From Trichloromonas sp034002365 (lineage in GTDB: Bacteria; Desulfobacterota; Desulfuromonadia; Desulfuromonadales; Trichloromonadaceae), in NCBI GenBank assembly GCA_034002365.1, contig JAVFAR010000004.1, forward strand, positions 1-60,190: a stretch of DNA of 60,190 nucleotides, read 5' to 3'. Below are positions 1 to 7,898 of the stretch, piece by piece (the first letter of the stretch is position 1; each line of letters opens with the position of its first letter). The notes under the pieces are model-generated. The model was not told the DNA's origin. It saw only the letters and a list, made by a program, of their open reading frames with translations, and ran no database searches. The position numbers and the translations under genes are program-made.

Positions 1-192
1 TCCCTCACAAGGCATTGGAATTGCTTAGAAATTTACCATAGGCCACGTCCAGGCGCAAGAAAAAAATTGCAAACAATCTAATGATTTAAGCTATTTATCA
101 GACCTTCTCTTTTTGCGAGGGCATCAAAAAAGGAATGCTCGAAAAATGTTGCGCGAAATTTATGTAACTCTAACATAACGGCAGGTTTTTGC

Positions 193-201
193 TGATATAA
201 T
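193..201 (+). promoter_or_regulatory. Extended -10 promoter
   Basis: The string TGATATAAT is a perfect extended -10 element (TG-n-TATAAT). No good -35 box is found 16-18 bases upstream, as expected for an extended -10 promoter. It lies about 45 bases before the first start codon and is the only promoter-like element I see in the otherwise featureless AT-rich first 245 bases. Confidence 0.5.
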
Positions 202-245
202 GAGCAATTAATCAACAGTTTCGTTTTTTGGGGAGAGGTCATTCT

Positions 246-290
246 ATGAACGAAAAAGCAGGTAAAGCCATCCCGTGGCTGACGCTATGA
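246..290 (+). CDS. Possible 14-residue upstream leader ORF
   Basis: A GGGGAGAGG Shine-Dalgarno sequence sits 7-8 bases before an ATG that opens a 14-codon frame (MNEKAGKAIPWLTL). Its TGA overlaps, as ATGA, the ATG at 287 of the phosphatase gene, which has no ribosome site of its own. This is the classic geometry of translational coupling. It could also mean that the real phosphatase start has been lost or shifted. Nothing in the peptide suggests attenuation (no run of one amino acid). Confidence 0.35.
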   Translation: MNEKAGKAIPWLTL

Positions 291-1864
291 GACCACATGG
301 AGTGCGCGGTGACGCCGCCAAGGGGAAGAGTTCGGGGCAACGGCTCGCGGCCCTCGATATCGGCACCAACTCCATCCGTTGCATCGTCGTTGAGATTCTG
401 GAAGGGGGGGATTTCCGGGTGCTCGACGACGAAAAAGCGACGGTGCGGCTCGGGGAAGGGCTGGCGGCCAGCGGCTCGATTTCACCTGCCGCCTGGGAGC
501 GGGCGGCCCTGGCCCTCAAGCGTATGAAGCAGATCGCCGACGGCCTGGGGGCGGGGCATTTCGTCGCCGTGGCCACCAGTGCCGTGCGCAAGGCCGCCAA
601 CGGCAAGGCGTTCGTCGCGGCCATGGCGAAGGACGCCGGGGTCGAGATTGAAGTCATCGACGGCGAGCAGGAGGCGGAACTGGCCGCGTTGAGCGCCCGC
701 CATCATTTCGACATGGCCGGCAGCCGCTACGCCATGATCGACATTGGCGGCGGCAGCGTCGAGATGGTGACGGCCACGGGCGGGCACATCGAAGAGATCC
801 ATTCCCTGGAGCTGGGGGCGGTGCTGCTGACGGAGCGTTTTATCCACGGCGATCCCGCCCCGGAGAAGGATCTGGCCCGGCTGCGCAAACATATCCGTCA
901 ATCTTTGAAAGAGACGTTGGCGGCCCCCGATTTTCCCGTGCAGTGCCTCATCGGTTCCGGCGGCACCCTCAACGCCGTCGGCGCCATGGCCATGGCCCTG
1001 CGCAAGGAAGCCTACGGTTCCGTCCACGGCTACGAGGTGCTGCGTTCCGAGGTCGTGCATCTGCTGGCCATGCTCGAACGCAAGGATGCGCGGCAGCGGC
1101 GGGAAATCGCCGGCCTCAGTCCGGAGCGGGCCGATATCATCATCGCCGGTGTGACCCTGGTCGATGAGCTGATGCGCTTTTTCGGCGCCAACCTGCTGCG
1201 CATCAACGAGCGCGGCATCCGTGAGGGATTGATCTTGAAAAGTCTGGATGATCTCGGTCTGGTGGAAAAACGCGAGGCGCGGCGGCACTGGCGGACGGCG
1301 GTCCAGGATTTTGCCCGTTCCTGCCATAGCGATGAGGGGCACGCCGAAACGGTGCGTGATCTTTCCCTGCAGATTTTCGACGGCACCGCCACCCTGCACG
1401 GTCTCGATGAGCGCGCCCGGCAACTGCTGGAGGCCGCCGCCCTGCTTCATGACGTCGGCTATTTCATCGATTACGCCAAGCATCATAAACATTCCTATCA
1501 CCTCATTCGTCATGCCGGGCTCTTTGGCTTCACCCCCCGTGAACAGGAAATCGTCGCCAACCTGGCCCGCTACCACCGCAAATCCCTGCCGAAGAAAAAG
1601 CATGAGAACTTCGCCCTGCTGAGCGCCGAAGACCAGCAGCTGGTACGGCAACTGGGGGGCATCCTCCGCCTGGCCGATGGTCTCGATCGCTGCCGCAGCG
1701 GCAACCTGCAGCGCATTACCGCCGAACTGACGGGGAAAACCTGTACGTTGCTGCTGCAAGGGAAGGGCGATCTTGGTGTGGAGCTTTACGGCGGACAGAG
1801 CAAGGGGGATCTCTTCGAAGAGGCCTTTGATCTAAAGCTGGTTCTCGCCTTGCTGGAGAACTGA
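287..1864 (+). CDS. ppx: Exopolyphosphatase / pppGpp phosphohydrolase with HD domain
   Basis: Ppx/GppA-family enzyme (about 525 residues) that hydrolyses inorganic polyphosphate and/or pppGpp in the cytosol. The N-terminal actin-like ATPase fold begins at LAALDIGTNSIRCIVVE; the second phosphate loop is IDIGGGSVEM near residue 155, and GSGGTLNA lies further on. The C-terminal third is an HD domain, seen as LLHDVGYFIDYAKHHKHS with a later ARYHRK, as in the longer GppA-type enzymes. The start is uncertain: GTG at 275 is in frame, but ATG at 287 overlaps the stop of a short leader ORF with a good ribosome site. Homologues usually begin close to the ALDIGTNS strand, so about 18 residues look extra. 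Confidence 0.9.
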   Translation: MRPHGVRGDAAKGKSSGQRLAALDIGTNSIRCIVVEILEGGDFRVLDDEKATVRLGEGLAASGSISPAAWERAALALKRMKQIADGLGAGHFVAVATSAVRKAANGKAFVAAMAKDAGVEIEVIDGEQEAELAALSARHHFDMAGSRYAMIDIGGGSVEMVTATGGHIEEIHSLELGAVLLTERFIHGDPAPEKDLARLRKHIRQSLKETLAAPDFPVQCLIGSGGTLNAVGAMAMALRKEAYGSVHGYEVLRSEVVHLLAMLERKDARQRREIAGLSPERADIIIAGVTLVDELMRFFGANLLRINERGIREGLILKSLDDLGLVEKREARRHWRTAVQDFARSCHSDEGHAETVRDLSLQIFDGTATLHGLDERARQLLEAAALLHDVGYFIDYAKHHKHSYHLIRHAGLFGFTPREQEIVANLARYHRKSLPKKKHENFALLSAEDQQLVRQLGGILRLADGLDRCRSGNLQRITAELTGKTCTLLLQGKGDLGVELYGGQSKGDLFEEAFDLKLVLALLEN

Positions 1865-1881
1865 CCCGGGTCGATAAAGAC

Positions 1882-1922
1882 AAAAAAGCAACAGCCGAAA
1901 CGGAAACCCGTTTCGGCTGTTG
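1882..1922 (-). terminator. Rho-independent terminator (minus strand)
   Basis: A perfect 15-bp stem (1889-1903 with 1908-1922, loop AAAC) is followed on the minus strand by six T (1887-1882). It ends the small membrane protein genes coming from the right and probably also blocks read-through from ppx, which ends 25 bases away. Confidence 0.85.
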
Positions 1923-1954
1923 TTCGGTTAAGGGGGATGTTACCTTCTGAGCGT

Positions 1955-2182
1955 TTACCGGGCCGACTGGTCGGCGGTGCTCCCACCCGTCACGCCCTGG
2001 ACGATGCCGACCAGCAGCATCAGGGCGGGAACCAGTTGGGTGGCGACGATCAGGCCGAGGAAGCCGAGGAACAACCAGACCAGCAGGCCCCCGCCGGAAG
2101 CGGCGCTGGATGCGGCAAAAGCGGAAGTGGCGACGGATGACAGGGCGGCGGTGGCAACGGCGATGCGGGCGATGGCTTTCAT
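1955..2182 (-). CDS. Small exported membrane protein, paralogue A
   Basis: A 75-residue protein with a cleavable-looking signal peptide (MKAIARIAVATAALSSVATS, then AFAA) and one long hydrophobic segment (GLLVWLFLGFLGLIVATQLV and on) with a short polar tail. It has a strong GAGGAGGACATC ribosome site. It is about 60 percent identical by eye to the next gene upstream, so the two are a tandem duplication transcribed as one unit ending in the terminator at 1882-1922. I do not recognise a function. The layout (Sec signal plus one inner-membrane helix) suggests a small envelope or stress protein. Confidence 0.75.
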   Translation of the reverse strand: MKAIARIAVATAALSSVATSAFAASSAASGGGLLVWLFLGFLGLIVATQLVPALMLLVGIVQGVTGGSTADQSAR

Positions 2183-2237
2183 GATGTCCTCCTCTATAAA
2201 GAATCGTTGGTTGCGTAAGGTTTCAGATTGATTCTGA

Positions 2238-2471
2238 TTATTTGTTGGTCTGCTCGGCGGCTTGCTCGCGGGGAGCCATGACCCCCTTGACGATGCCGAA
2301 CATGACGAGCAGGGCCGGGATCAGTTGGGCGGCGATGATGACACCGCAGAAGCCGAGGAAAACCCAGACCAGGATGCCGCTGCCGTCGGGACGGCCGGAG
2401 GCGGCGAGAGCGGAAGTGGCGATGGATGACAGGGCGGCGGTGGCGGCGGCGATACGGGCGATGGCTTTCAT
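2238..2471 (-). CDS. Small exported membrane protein, paralogue B
   Basis: A 77-residue paralogue of the following gene: the same MKAIARIA..TAALSSIATSALA signal, a short Gly-rich linker, a hydrophobic segment starting GILVWVFLGFCGVIIAAQLI, and a charged tail (PREQAAEQTNK). The ribosome site GAGGAGGACATC is identical to that of paralogue A, so the duplication included the leader. The AT-rich stretch 2480-2760 upstream should hold its promoter, divergent from the thioesterase gene. Function unknown. Confidence 0.75.
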   Translation of the reverse strand: MKAIARIAAATAALSSIATSALAASGRPDGSGILVWVFLGFCGVIIAAQLIPALLVMFGIVKGVMAPREQAAEQTNK

Positions 2472-2796
2472 GATGTCCTCCTCTTGGGTCTATGTGTTAT
2501 CGGGAATCCGTTTGTTTTGCTTTTGTCTTTGTATATAGCGAGGAGTGTGCCAGCCTTGAAAAATATTTTATAAAAATTATAACCTAATGGTTTCATTGAA
2601 TAAAAAATGCTGAAGAGGATTTTGTGATGAGGTTGCGGAAGGGGTGTATGTATGGAACGAATATACGTTTTTTTATGATTGTAAACTAATCAAAACCGGG
2701 TAAATTAAACGCAATCTACCGTAATCATTCGATTTCTTTTCAAATATTAGGTGTATATAACAATTATACGCAGAGCAGAAACGAAGGGGAACTGTC

Positions 2797-3219
2797 ATGG
2801 AAAAATATACAGCACGGCTGGAGTTCCAGGTGCGGGACTATGAGTGTGATATGCAGGGAGTGGTGAACAACGCGGTCTACCAGCATTATCTCGAACACGC
2901 CCGGCACGAATTCCTCAAGACCCTGGGCATCGACTTCGCCGAACTGACCCGGCGCGGCATCAACCTGGTGGTGGTTCGCGCCGAACTCGACTACAAGGCT
3001 TCGCTCACCAGCGGCGACCGCTTCTGGGTCGGCACCCGCCTGGAGCGCATCTCGCCGGTGCGTTTCGCCTTCATGCAGGACATCTACCGTGAACCGGATC
3101 TTAAGCTGGTCCTTTCGGGAAAAGTCATCGGCACCGCCCTCAACGAACGTGGCCGCCCGAAAATGCCCGAGGAAATCGCCCGGTTGCTGGCGGCGGGGGA
3201 GGGGATTGAGCAAGGTTGA
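2797..3219 (+). CDS. Acyl-CoA thioesterase, YbgC/FadM-like hotdog fold
   Basis: A 140-residue 4HBT-type hotdog protein. The catalytic region is VRDYECDMQGVVNNAVYQHY near residue 11, where an Asp in the YxxDxxGxVNNxxY pattern is the expected active-site acid, followed by the EHARHEFL helix. The family hydrolyses acyl-CoA thioesters in the cytosol. The length is normal for the family. The ATG follows GAAGGGGAACTGTC. The gene stands alone, 78 bases before a toxin-antitoxin pair. Confidence 0.85.
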   Translation: MEKYTARLEFQVRDYECDMQGVVNNAVYQHYLEHARHEFLKTLGIDFAELTRRGINLVVVRAELDYKASLTSGDRFWVGTRLERISPVRFAFMQDIYREPDLKLVLSGKVIGTALNERGRPKMPEEIARLLAAGEGIEQG

Positions 3220-3297
3220 TGGAGATTGAGGCAGTCCTTTGGATTGCTCTCGGATCTTTTGTGGTCTATATTTGGTCGTGTCGAAAGGAGGCGCACC

Positions 3298-3573
3298 ATG
3301 AAGTTGTCCAGCCGGATCAAGCCGATCAGTTATCTGAAAGCCAACGCCGCTGAAATCGTGCGCAACCTGGGCGAAGGGCGGGAGCCGCTGGTCATCACCC
3401 AGAACGGTGAGGCCAAGGTTGTCATTCAGGATATTGAAAGTTACGAACAGACCCAGGAAACGATGGCCCTGCTGAAAATCCTGGCGCTCGGCAACCGCCA
3501 GATCGAGGAGGGGCGGGTGCGGCCCCTGGCCGAAGTCGTCGCCCGCCTGCGTGAACCGCGCGAGTCACCCTGA
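3298..3573 (+). CDS. Antitoxin, Phd/YefM family
   Basis: A 91-residue protein with the Phd/YefM N-terminal DNA-binding fold: ISYLKANAAEIVRNLGEG and then EPLVITQNGEAKVVIQDIES. Antitoxins of this family bind their own promoter and neutralise the RelE/ParE toxin through the C-terminal tail. The ATG follows AAAGGAGGCGCACC. The stop codon overlaps the toxin ATG (TGATG), the usual translational coupling. Confidence 0.9.
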   Translation: MKLSSRIKPISYLKANAAEIVRNLGEGREPLVITQNGEAKVVIQDIESYEQTQETMALLKILALGNRQIEEGRVRPLAEVVARLREPRESP

Positions 3574-3899
3574 TGGCGTTCTCGGTGTTGCTGACCGATG
3601 ACGCGGCGGGCGACCTCGGCGATCTCTACGACTATATCGCCCGGCACGATCTCCCGGAAAAAGCGGATTACGTTTTGGGCCGGATAGAAACGGCCCTTGC
3701 CGGCTTGACCGAATCCCCGGAGCGCGGCGCTTATCCGAAAGAACTACTGGCCCTGGGCATTCGCGAGTACCGCGAGATCTTCTTCAAGCCCTATCGCATC
3801 ATTTACCGTATTGTCGAAAACAATGTCTATATTCTCCTGATCGTCGATGGACGCCGGGACATGCAGACCCTGCTGCAAAGGCGCCTGCTCGGAGCCTGA
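3573..3899 (+). CDS. Toxin, RelE/ParE superfamily
   Basis: A 108-residue ParE/RelE-fold protein. It has the N-terminal helices (AAGDLGDLYDYIARHD), the central REYREIFFKPYRIIYRI strand pair and the final VYILLIVDGRRDMQTLL strand typical of ParE-like toxins. Its target (gyrase for ParE, ribosome-bound mRNA for RelE) cannot be told from sequence. It overlaps the antitoxin stop by one base. The pair marks the left end of a short, lower-GC accessory patch. Confidence 0.85.
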   Translation: MAFSVLLTDDAAGDLGDLYDYIARHDLPEKADYVLGRIETALAGLTESPERGAYPKELLALGIREYREIFFKPYRIIYRIVENNVYILLIVDGRRDMQTLLQRRLLGA

Positions 3900-4004
3900 C
3901 GGAAGCTTTGCCCTCGCCGAACCTTGTTGTGTTGTCGCTGGGGATGTAGGTCACAAAATGAATCCGCCCCATTTTATCGTCCCGTTTTATCCCAAGGTAC
4001 ACCC

Positions 4005-4706
4005 ATGGCCCGTCGAAAAAATCGGAAACCCTCCCCGGCTCAACAAACAGTAATTCAGAAGACTGGTAACAGTTTGCTAGCAAGGCTACTTGCGCTTTTT
4101 GCTGGGTCAGGAATCCTCGTTGCGCTTTTAGGGATAGCGTACCAATTCTTCGCCGGAAACATTTCTTTGGAATTCGTACAGGCAATAGGAAGGGCATACG
4201 AATTCCAACTCAAGAACGACACGCCCTCTGATCGCACGGTGAAGTTCTTTCGCATTGATCCGCCCAGTGTGCAACAGGTGGTCTACAAGGTTACCGAAGA
4301 TGTTTATGCGAATATCGACGCCCAAGGCCACGTATCCTTACCTGGTGGCAATGTAAGTTATATACCAGCAGCAGAGTTCAAGGAGCTTGATGGGCAAAGA
4401 CTGCTGGCGAATTCCACGTTGAAGTTCCGGGTACCACCTCTTTCGAGTCGTACATGGATGGCGCCAGAGGCCACCATTGTTGATGTCCATTACGAACTTG
4501 AGTCTTCGAACCTCTTGCTTTCAGCAATCGAGGAGTTGCTTAATGTCACTGGCATTCGCTCTCGTGTTCGGAGTATCCGTTACTTAGTAATTGATAACTA
4601 TTGGACAATTTCTCGGTCAGCATCTATTGATGAAGCAATTCGAGTCTTTTGCCGTGACAATGAGGCGATAGCAAAGTCAAGCACTTGTGCGCCTGTGCGC
4701 TATTAA
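4005..4706 (+). CDS. Unknown membrane-anchored protein
   Basis: A 233-residue protein starting MARRKNRKPSPAQQ, with one predicted membrane helix (LLARLLALFAGSGILVALLG) near residues 23-47 and a soluble domain of about 185 residues with many beta-strand-like segments, probably outside the cytoplasm or hanging from the membrane. No motif I recognise. Codon use is clearly more AT-rich than the surrounding chromosome, as in the next gene, pointing to horizontal acquisition. A longer reading frame back to 3924 exists, but it has no ribosome site and looks non-coding. Confidence 0.6.
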   Translation: MARRKNRKPSPAQQTVIQKTGNSLLARLLALFAGSGILVALLGIAYQFFAGNISLEFVQAIGRAYEFQLKNDTPSDRTVKFFRIDPPSVQQVVYKVTEDVYANIDAQGHVSLPGGNVSYIPAAEFKELDGQRLLANSTLKFRVPPLSSRTWMAPEATIVDVHYELESSNLLLSAIEELLNVTGIRSRVRSIRYLVIDNYWTISRSASIDEAIRVFCRDNEAIAKSSTCAPVRY

Positions 4707-4733
4707 CACCGTCAACAGGGACGTTAGGTGGAA

Positions 4734-5216
4734 ATGATGATGAAGAAATGGGAGTCGTACGAAGACGTCGCGCGTGAACTCATTCGTCAGTTCAAAGCTG
4801 AGTTCGGCTTGGTCGATGTTGAAGGAAAACAGGATATTCCTGGCAAGTCAGGGACATCGTGGGAAATCGAGGCAAAAGGAATCAAGGAAGGCGAGTCGGG
4901 CTTTGTCATCGTGGAATGTCGAAGATACACGACATCACGCCTAAAACAGGAAAGCATGGCTGGCCTCGCCTTCCGAATCTCCGACACTGGGGCGAGCGGA
5001 GGAATCGTTATTACACCAATCGGGCTTCAGGAGGGTGCTCAGAAGGTTGCTCGGTCTTCGGGTATCGAAACAATCATACTTACACCAGACAGCACAACCA
5101 CTAACTACGTCATGCAGTATCTCCAGAAGATTATGGTCGGTATCACTGAAACGGCAACGGTAAGTGACTCCGTTCATGATGATATTATCCATGCACGAAA
5201 CAGAGAAACCAGCTAA
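4734..5216 (+). CDS. Mrr-like restriction endonuclease-fold protein
   Basis: About 160 residues. It carries a PD-(D/E)XK-like core: DIPGKSGTSWEIEAKG, then the strand FVIVECRRYTTSRLKQE with Glu-Cys-Arg in place of the usual Glu-x-Lys, and GLAFRISDTGASGGIVIT, which resembles the Mrr catalytic domain. Replacement of the catalytic Lys by Arg is unusual and may lower or alter activity. The start is one of three ATGs in a row (4734/4737/4740) after AGGTGG. It lies 27 bases behind the unknown membrane gene and shares its lower GC; the two may be an uncharacterised defence pair, but that is inference. Confidence 0.6.
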   Translation: MMMKKWESYEDVARELIRQFKAEFGLVDVEGKQDIPGKSGTSWEIEAKGIKEGESGFVIVECRRYTTSRLKQESMAGLAFRISDTGASGGIVITPIGLQEGAQKVARSSGIETIILTPDSTTTNYVMQYLQKIMVGITETATVSDSVHDDIIHARNRETS

Positions 5217-5727
5217 CCAGCCGTTGTAGCCCACGGTTCGGGCCGTCACGGTCTGTGCGGTACTCAGCCTTCGCCAGCCCGCTTCGCGGCTAATCGCTAA
5301 GTTCGGTGGTACGACAAGACAATGGCCTGGGTCTTGAGAAAACAGGGGGGCAGATCGGGGCCGGGTCTTGTTTTGCAATAATATAAAAATTACGATGTTT
5401 TTTGGTTTCGAGCGGATTTCTCGATGAGCCAGGGCGACTTCCGATGAACTAACCATCCGCAGCCTTTCAGCTGAAGAATAATCTACAACCAGAAGCAGAA
5501 TGTTCCGCACCCGGACCAGACCGCGAACCTGGCTCCGGGTGCTTTTTTATGTAAAAACGGATGGTTAATGACCTGGCACGGCCTGTGTAAAGATACTGAG
5601 CGAACGCCTGCGAGGGCGTGCTCCTCCTTTTGCCGTCCTGGGCATGACATAAAAAGGCCTATTTTTTCGACATGCTCGCGGGCAGTCCCGCTCATTTCAT
5701 CTTTCCCAGAAAACGCAAGGAGACAGT
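5217..5727 (+). other. Intergenic stretch without a recognised gene
   Basis: About 510 bases with no credible reading frame. The first part (5217-5330) is GC-rich and carries several short dyads. The middle (5380-5400) is AT-rich. A rho-independent terminator lies at 5507-5548 with no protein gene directly before it, so a small RNA ending there is possible. The last part leads into the ribosome site GCAAGGAGACAGT of the next gene. Confidence 0.5.
5507..5548 (+). terminator. Rho-independent terminator (plus strand)
   Basis: Arms GCACCCGGA (5507-5515) and TCCGGGTGC (5534-5542) pair perfectly and are followed by six T. It lies about 290 bases after the last protein gene, so it either ends a long 3' tail or a small RNA. 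Confidence 0.75.
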
Positions 5728-6144
5728 ATGAATCGTTGGAGTCTGGCGGTGGTTATCGGTTTTGTGGCGGTGTTGTTCGCCGGCGCGGTCGCTTTTTCCG
5801 GGCGGGCACCGACGGAGGTCGCGGCAAAGGCCTCGGTGGTTGAGCTGCAGGTGGGCAATCTGACCTGTAGCGCCTGTGTCGGACGGATCGAGCAAGCCCT
5901 GAACAAAGTGGACGGCATCGGTGAGGTCAGCGTCGATTTGGCTGACGGGACGGCTCAGGTCGGTTATGACGCCGCCCGCGTCGCGCCCGAAACCATTGCC
6001 GCGACCATCAGCGAGGCCGGTTACCCCGCGACCTTGGCGTCGGCGCAAGCGCCGCCCCCGAATCAGGCGAAGACCGCAAGCGGCGCCTGCCCGGGGTGCA
6101 AGCCGGTGGTGAAGAAGGGCTGCGGCGGCGGTTGTTGCGGTTGA
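5728..6144 (+). CDS. Membrane-anchored heavy-metal-associated (HMA) protein
   Basis: A 138-residue protein. An N-terminal hydrophobic segment (residues 5-23) is a signal anchor or signal peptide. It is followed by an HMA/CopZ-like domain with the metal site NLTCSACVGRI (CxxC) and the usual IGEVSVDLADGTAQVGYD strand. A cysteine-rich tail, CPGCKPVVKKGCGGGCCG, offers a second metal site not found in ordinary CopZ proteins. It is the first gene of a set with a DUF2318 protein and an ABC exporter, so it probably delivers or senses a soft metal at the membrane. Confidence 0.8.
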   Translation: MNRWSLAVVIGFVAVLFAGAVAFSGRAPTEVAAKASVVELQVGNLTCSACVGRIEQALNKVDGIGEVSVDLADGTAQVGYDAARVAPETIAATISEAGYPATLASAQAPPPNQAKTASGACPGCKPVVKKGCGGGCCG

Positions 6145-6192
6145 CCAGCCTGAGACATTCTGAAACGCGATTTTTATTTGTGGAGGAAACGC

Positions 6193-6705
6193 ATGTCCGA
6201 TCGTGAAACCAAACGCGCCCAGTTCGAGGGGGCGAAAAAGAAGAGTTGGCTGCCGCTGCTGGTGATCGGGATCTTCCTGCTGGCCGGCATCGGCCTGCTG
6301 ACCTGGAAATTTTCAACCTCGGGCGATACCAAGTATCCGGTGGTGGCGGTGGTCGACGGCGAGGTGGCTATCCCCCTGAAACAGGTCGACGACGGCCGGG
6401 CGCATTTTTTCAGCTATCGGAACGGGGCGACAAGCATCGACTTTTTTGTGCTGAAAAGCCAGGACGGGGAGATGCGTGCCGCCTTCGACGCCTGCGACGT
6501 TTGCTACCGGGACAAGCAGGGCTACCGTCAGGAAGGGGAGGAGATGGTCTGCGTCAACTGCGGTCAGCGCTTCCACTCCAACCTCATCAACGAGGTCAAC
6601 GGCGGCTGCAATCCGGCCCCCCTCGAACGGCGCGAAAGCGACGGCCGGTTACTCATCCGCGAGGCAGATCTGCTCCAGGGCGCTCGTTATTTTGAAGGGA
6701 TCTGA
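6193..6705 (+). CDS. DUF2318 membrane protein
   Basis: A 170-residue protein with one N-terminal helix (SWLPLLVIGIFLLAGIGLLT) and a DUF2318 domain, recognisable by FDACDVCYRDKQGYRQ and VCVNCGQRFHSNLINEVNGG. The paired CxxC motifs (DVCY region and CVNC) suggest metal or redox binding. DUF2318 proteins are known beside iron/metal transport permeases. The start ATG follows GGAGGAAACGC. It lies between the HMA protein and a MacB-like permease, in the same direction with short gaps. Confidence 0.8.
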   Translation: MSDRETKRAQFEGAKKKSWLPLLVIGIFLLAGIGLLTWKFSTSGDTKYPVVAVVDGEVAIPLKQVDDGRAHFFSYRNGATSIDFFVLKSQDGEMRAAFDACDVCYRDKQGYRQEGEEMVCVNCGQRFHSNLINEVNGGCNPAPLERRESDGRLLIREADLLQGARYFEGI

Positions 6706-6710
6706 TTTTC

Positions 6711-7868
6711 ATGAAACTGCGGACCATCGCCTTCAACAACCTGCGCCGCCGTAAGGCACGGCTGGCTTTTTTGCTGGCCGGGCTGCTGATCGGCATCGCC
6801 ACGGTGGTGACCATGCTTTCCCTGTCGGCGGCGATGACCGCCGAAGTCCGGCATCAGATGGAGAACTTCGGGGCCAATATTCTCATCACCCCGAAAACCG
6901 GCGAGCTTTCCCTCTCTTACGGCGGCATCACCCTCGGCGGAGTGAGCGTCGACCCCCGGGAGATTCCCGAAGCCGATCTCGCTCGCATCGAGACCATTCC
7001 CAACCGGCGCAACATTGCCGCCATCGCCCCCAAGGTGCTCGGCGCCGTCGAGGTCAAGGGCGAGCGGGTGATGCTCATGGGGGTGGCGGCGGACCGGGAA
7101 TTCCACCTCAAGCGCTGGTGGAGCATCGAAGGGCGGCCGCTGGCGGAGCGGAACGAACTGGTCGCCGGCCATTCGGTGGCCCAACGTCTCGGACTGAAGT
7201 TGGGCGATACGGTCGGGATCGAGGAGTTTCCCTTCACGGTGACCGGCATTCTGCGGGAAACGGGTTCCCAGGACGACGATCTGCTCATCGCGAGCCTGGC
7301 GGCGGCGCAGATTCTGCTCGACAAGCCGGGTTTGGTGTCGCTGGTGGAAGTGGCCGCCCTCTGCGGCGACTGTCCGGTGGAGGAAATGGTCGGGCAGATC
7401 GCCGCCGCCCTGCCCGAGGCCCGGGTCGGGGCTATCCAGCAGGTGGTGAAGAGCCGCATGCACGCCATCGAGCAGTTTCAGGTCTTCGCTTTCGGCGTGG
7501 CCCTAGTGGTGATCCTTATCGGCGCCCTGGTGGTTTTCGTTACCATGATGGGCTCGGTCAACGAGCGTACCCGCGAAATCGGCATCTTTCGCGCCCTCGG
7601 TTTCCGCCGCGCCCATGTGGCGCGGCTGATTCTCATCGAAGCGGCGACGGTCAGCCTGCTCGCCGGGATACTCGGTTATCTCGCCGGGATGCTGGCTACG
7701 GGACTGCTGCTGCCGGTGCTGGCGGAAGCCCACGCGCAACTGGTCTGGGATGGGACGCTGGCGGCCGGTTCCCTGCTGCTGGCCGTGCTGGTCGGCACCC
7801 TGGCGTCCATTTATCCGGCCCTCCACGCCAGCCGCCTCGACCCGACGACGGCGTTGCGAACTTTGTAA
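6711..7868 (+). CDS. ABC transporter permease, FtsX/MacB type
   Basis: A 385-residue permease with four predicted helices: one at the N-terminus (LAFLLAGLLIGIATVVTMLS), then a periplasmic MacB-PCD domain of about 210 residues, then three helices, with the FtsX-type coupling segment VNERTREIGIFRALGFRR between helices 2 and 3. The C-terminus ends YPALHASRLDPTTALRTL, typical of the family. It should pair with the ATPase that follows. Such transporters extrude substrates from the membrane or drive periplasmic processes; the neighbouring HMA and DUF2318 proteins suggest a metal-linked role. Confidence 0.88.
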   Translation: MKLRTIAFNNLRRRKARLAFLLAGLLIGIATVVTMLSLSAAMTAEVRHQMENFGANILITPKTGELSLSYGGITLGGVSVDPREIPEADLARIETIPNRRNIAAIAPKVLGAVEVKGERVMLMGVAADREFHLKRWWSIEGRPLAERNELVAGHSVAQRLGLKLGDTVGIEEFPFTVTGILRETGSQDDDLLIASLAAAQILLDKPGLVSLVEVAALCGDCPVEEMVGQIAAALPEARVGAIQQVVKSRMHAIEQFQVFAFGVALVVILIGALVVFVTMMGSVNERTREIGIFRALGFRRAHVARLILIEAATVSLLAGILGYLAGMLATGLLLPVLAEAHAQLVWDGTLAAGSLLLAVLVGTLASIYPALHASRLDPTTALRTL

Positions 7869-7898
7869 TTTCCTTCTCACTTTTTTCTGGATGCAGTC

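Noticed and set aside
4700..4735. Possible integron gene-cassette junction (GACGTTAGGT before the Mrr-like gene)
   Set aside because: The GTTAGG-like core is present, but no complementary RYYYAAC partner or folded attC structure could be drawn, and no integrase is nearby.
5570..5590. Possible sigma-54 promoter (CTGGCACGGCCTGTGTA)
   Set aside because: The TGGCAC half is good, but the -12 element reads GTGT instead of the required TTGC.
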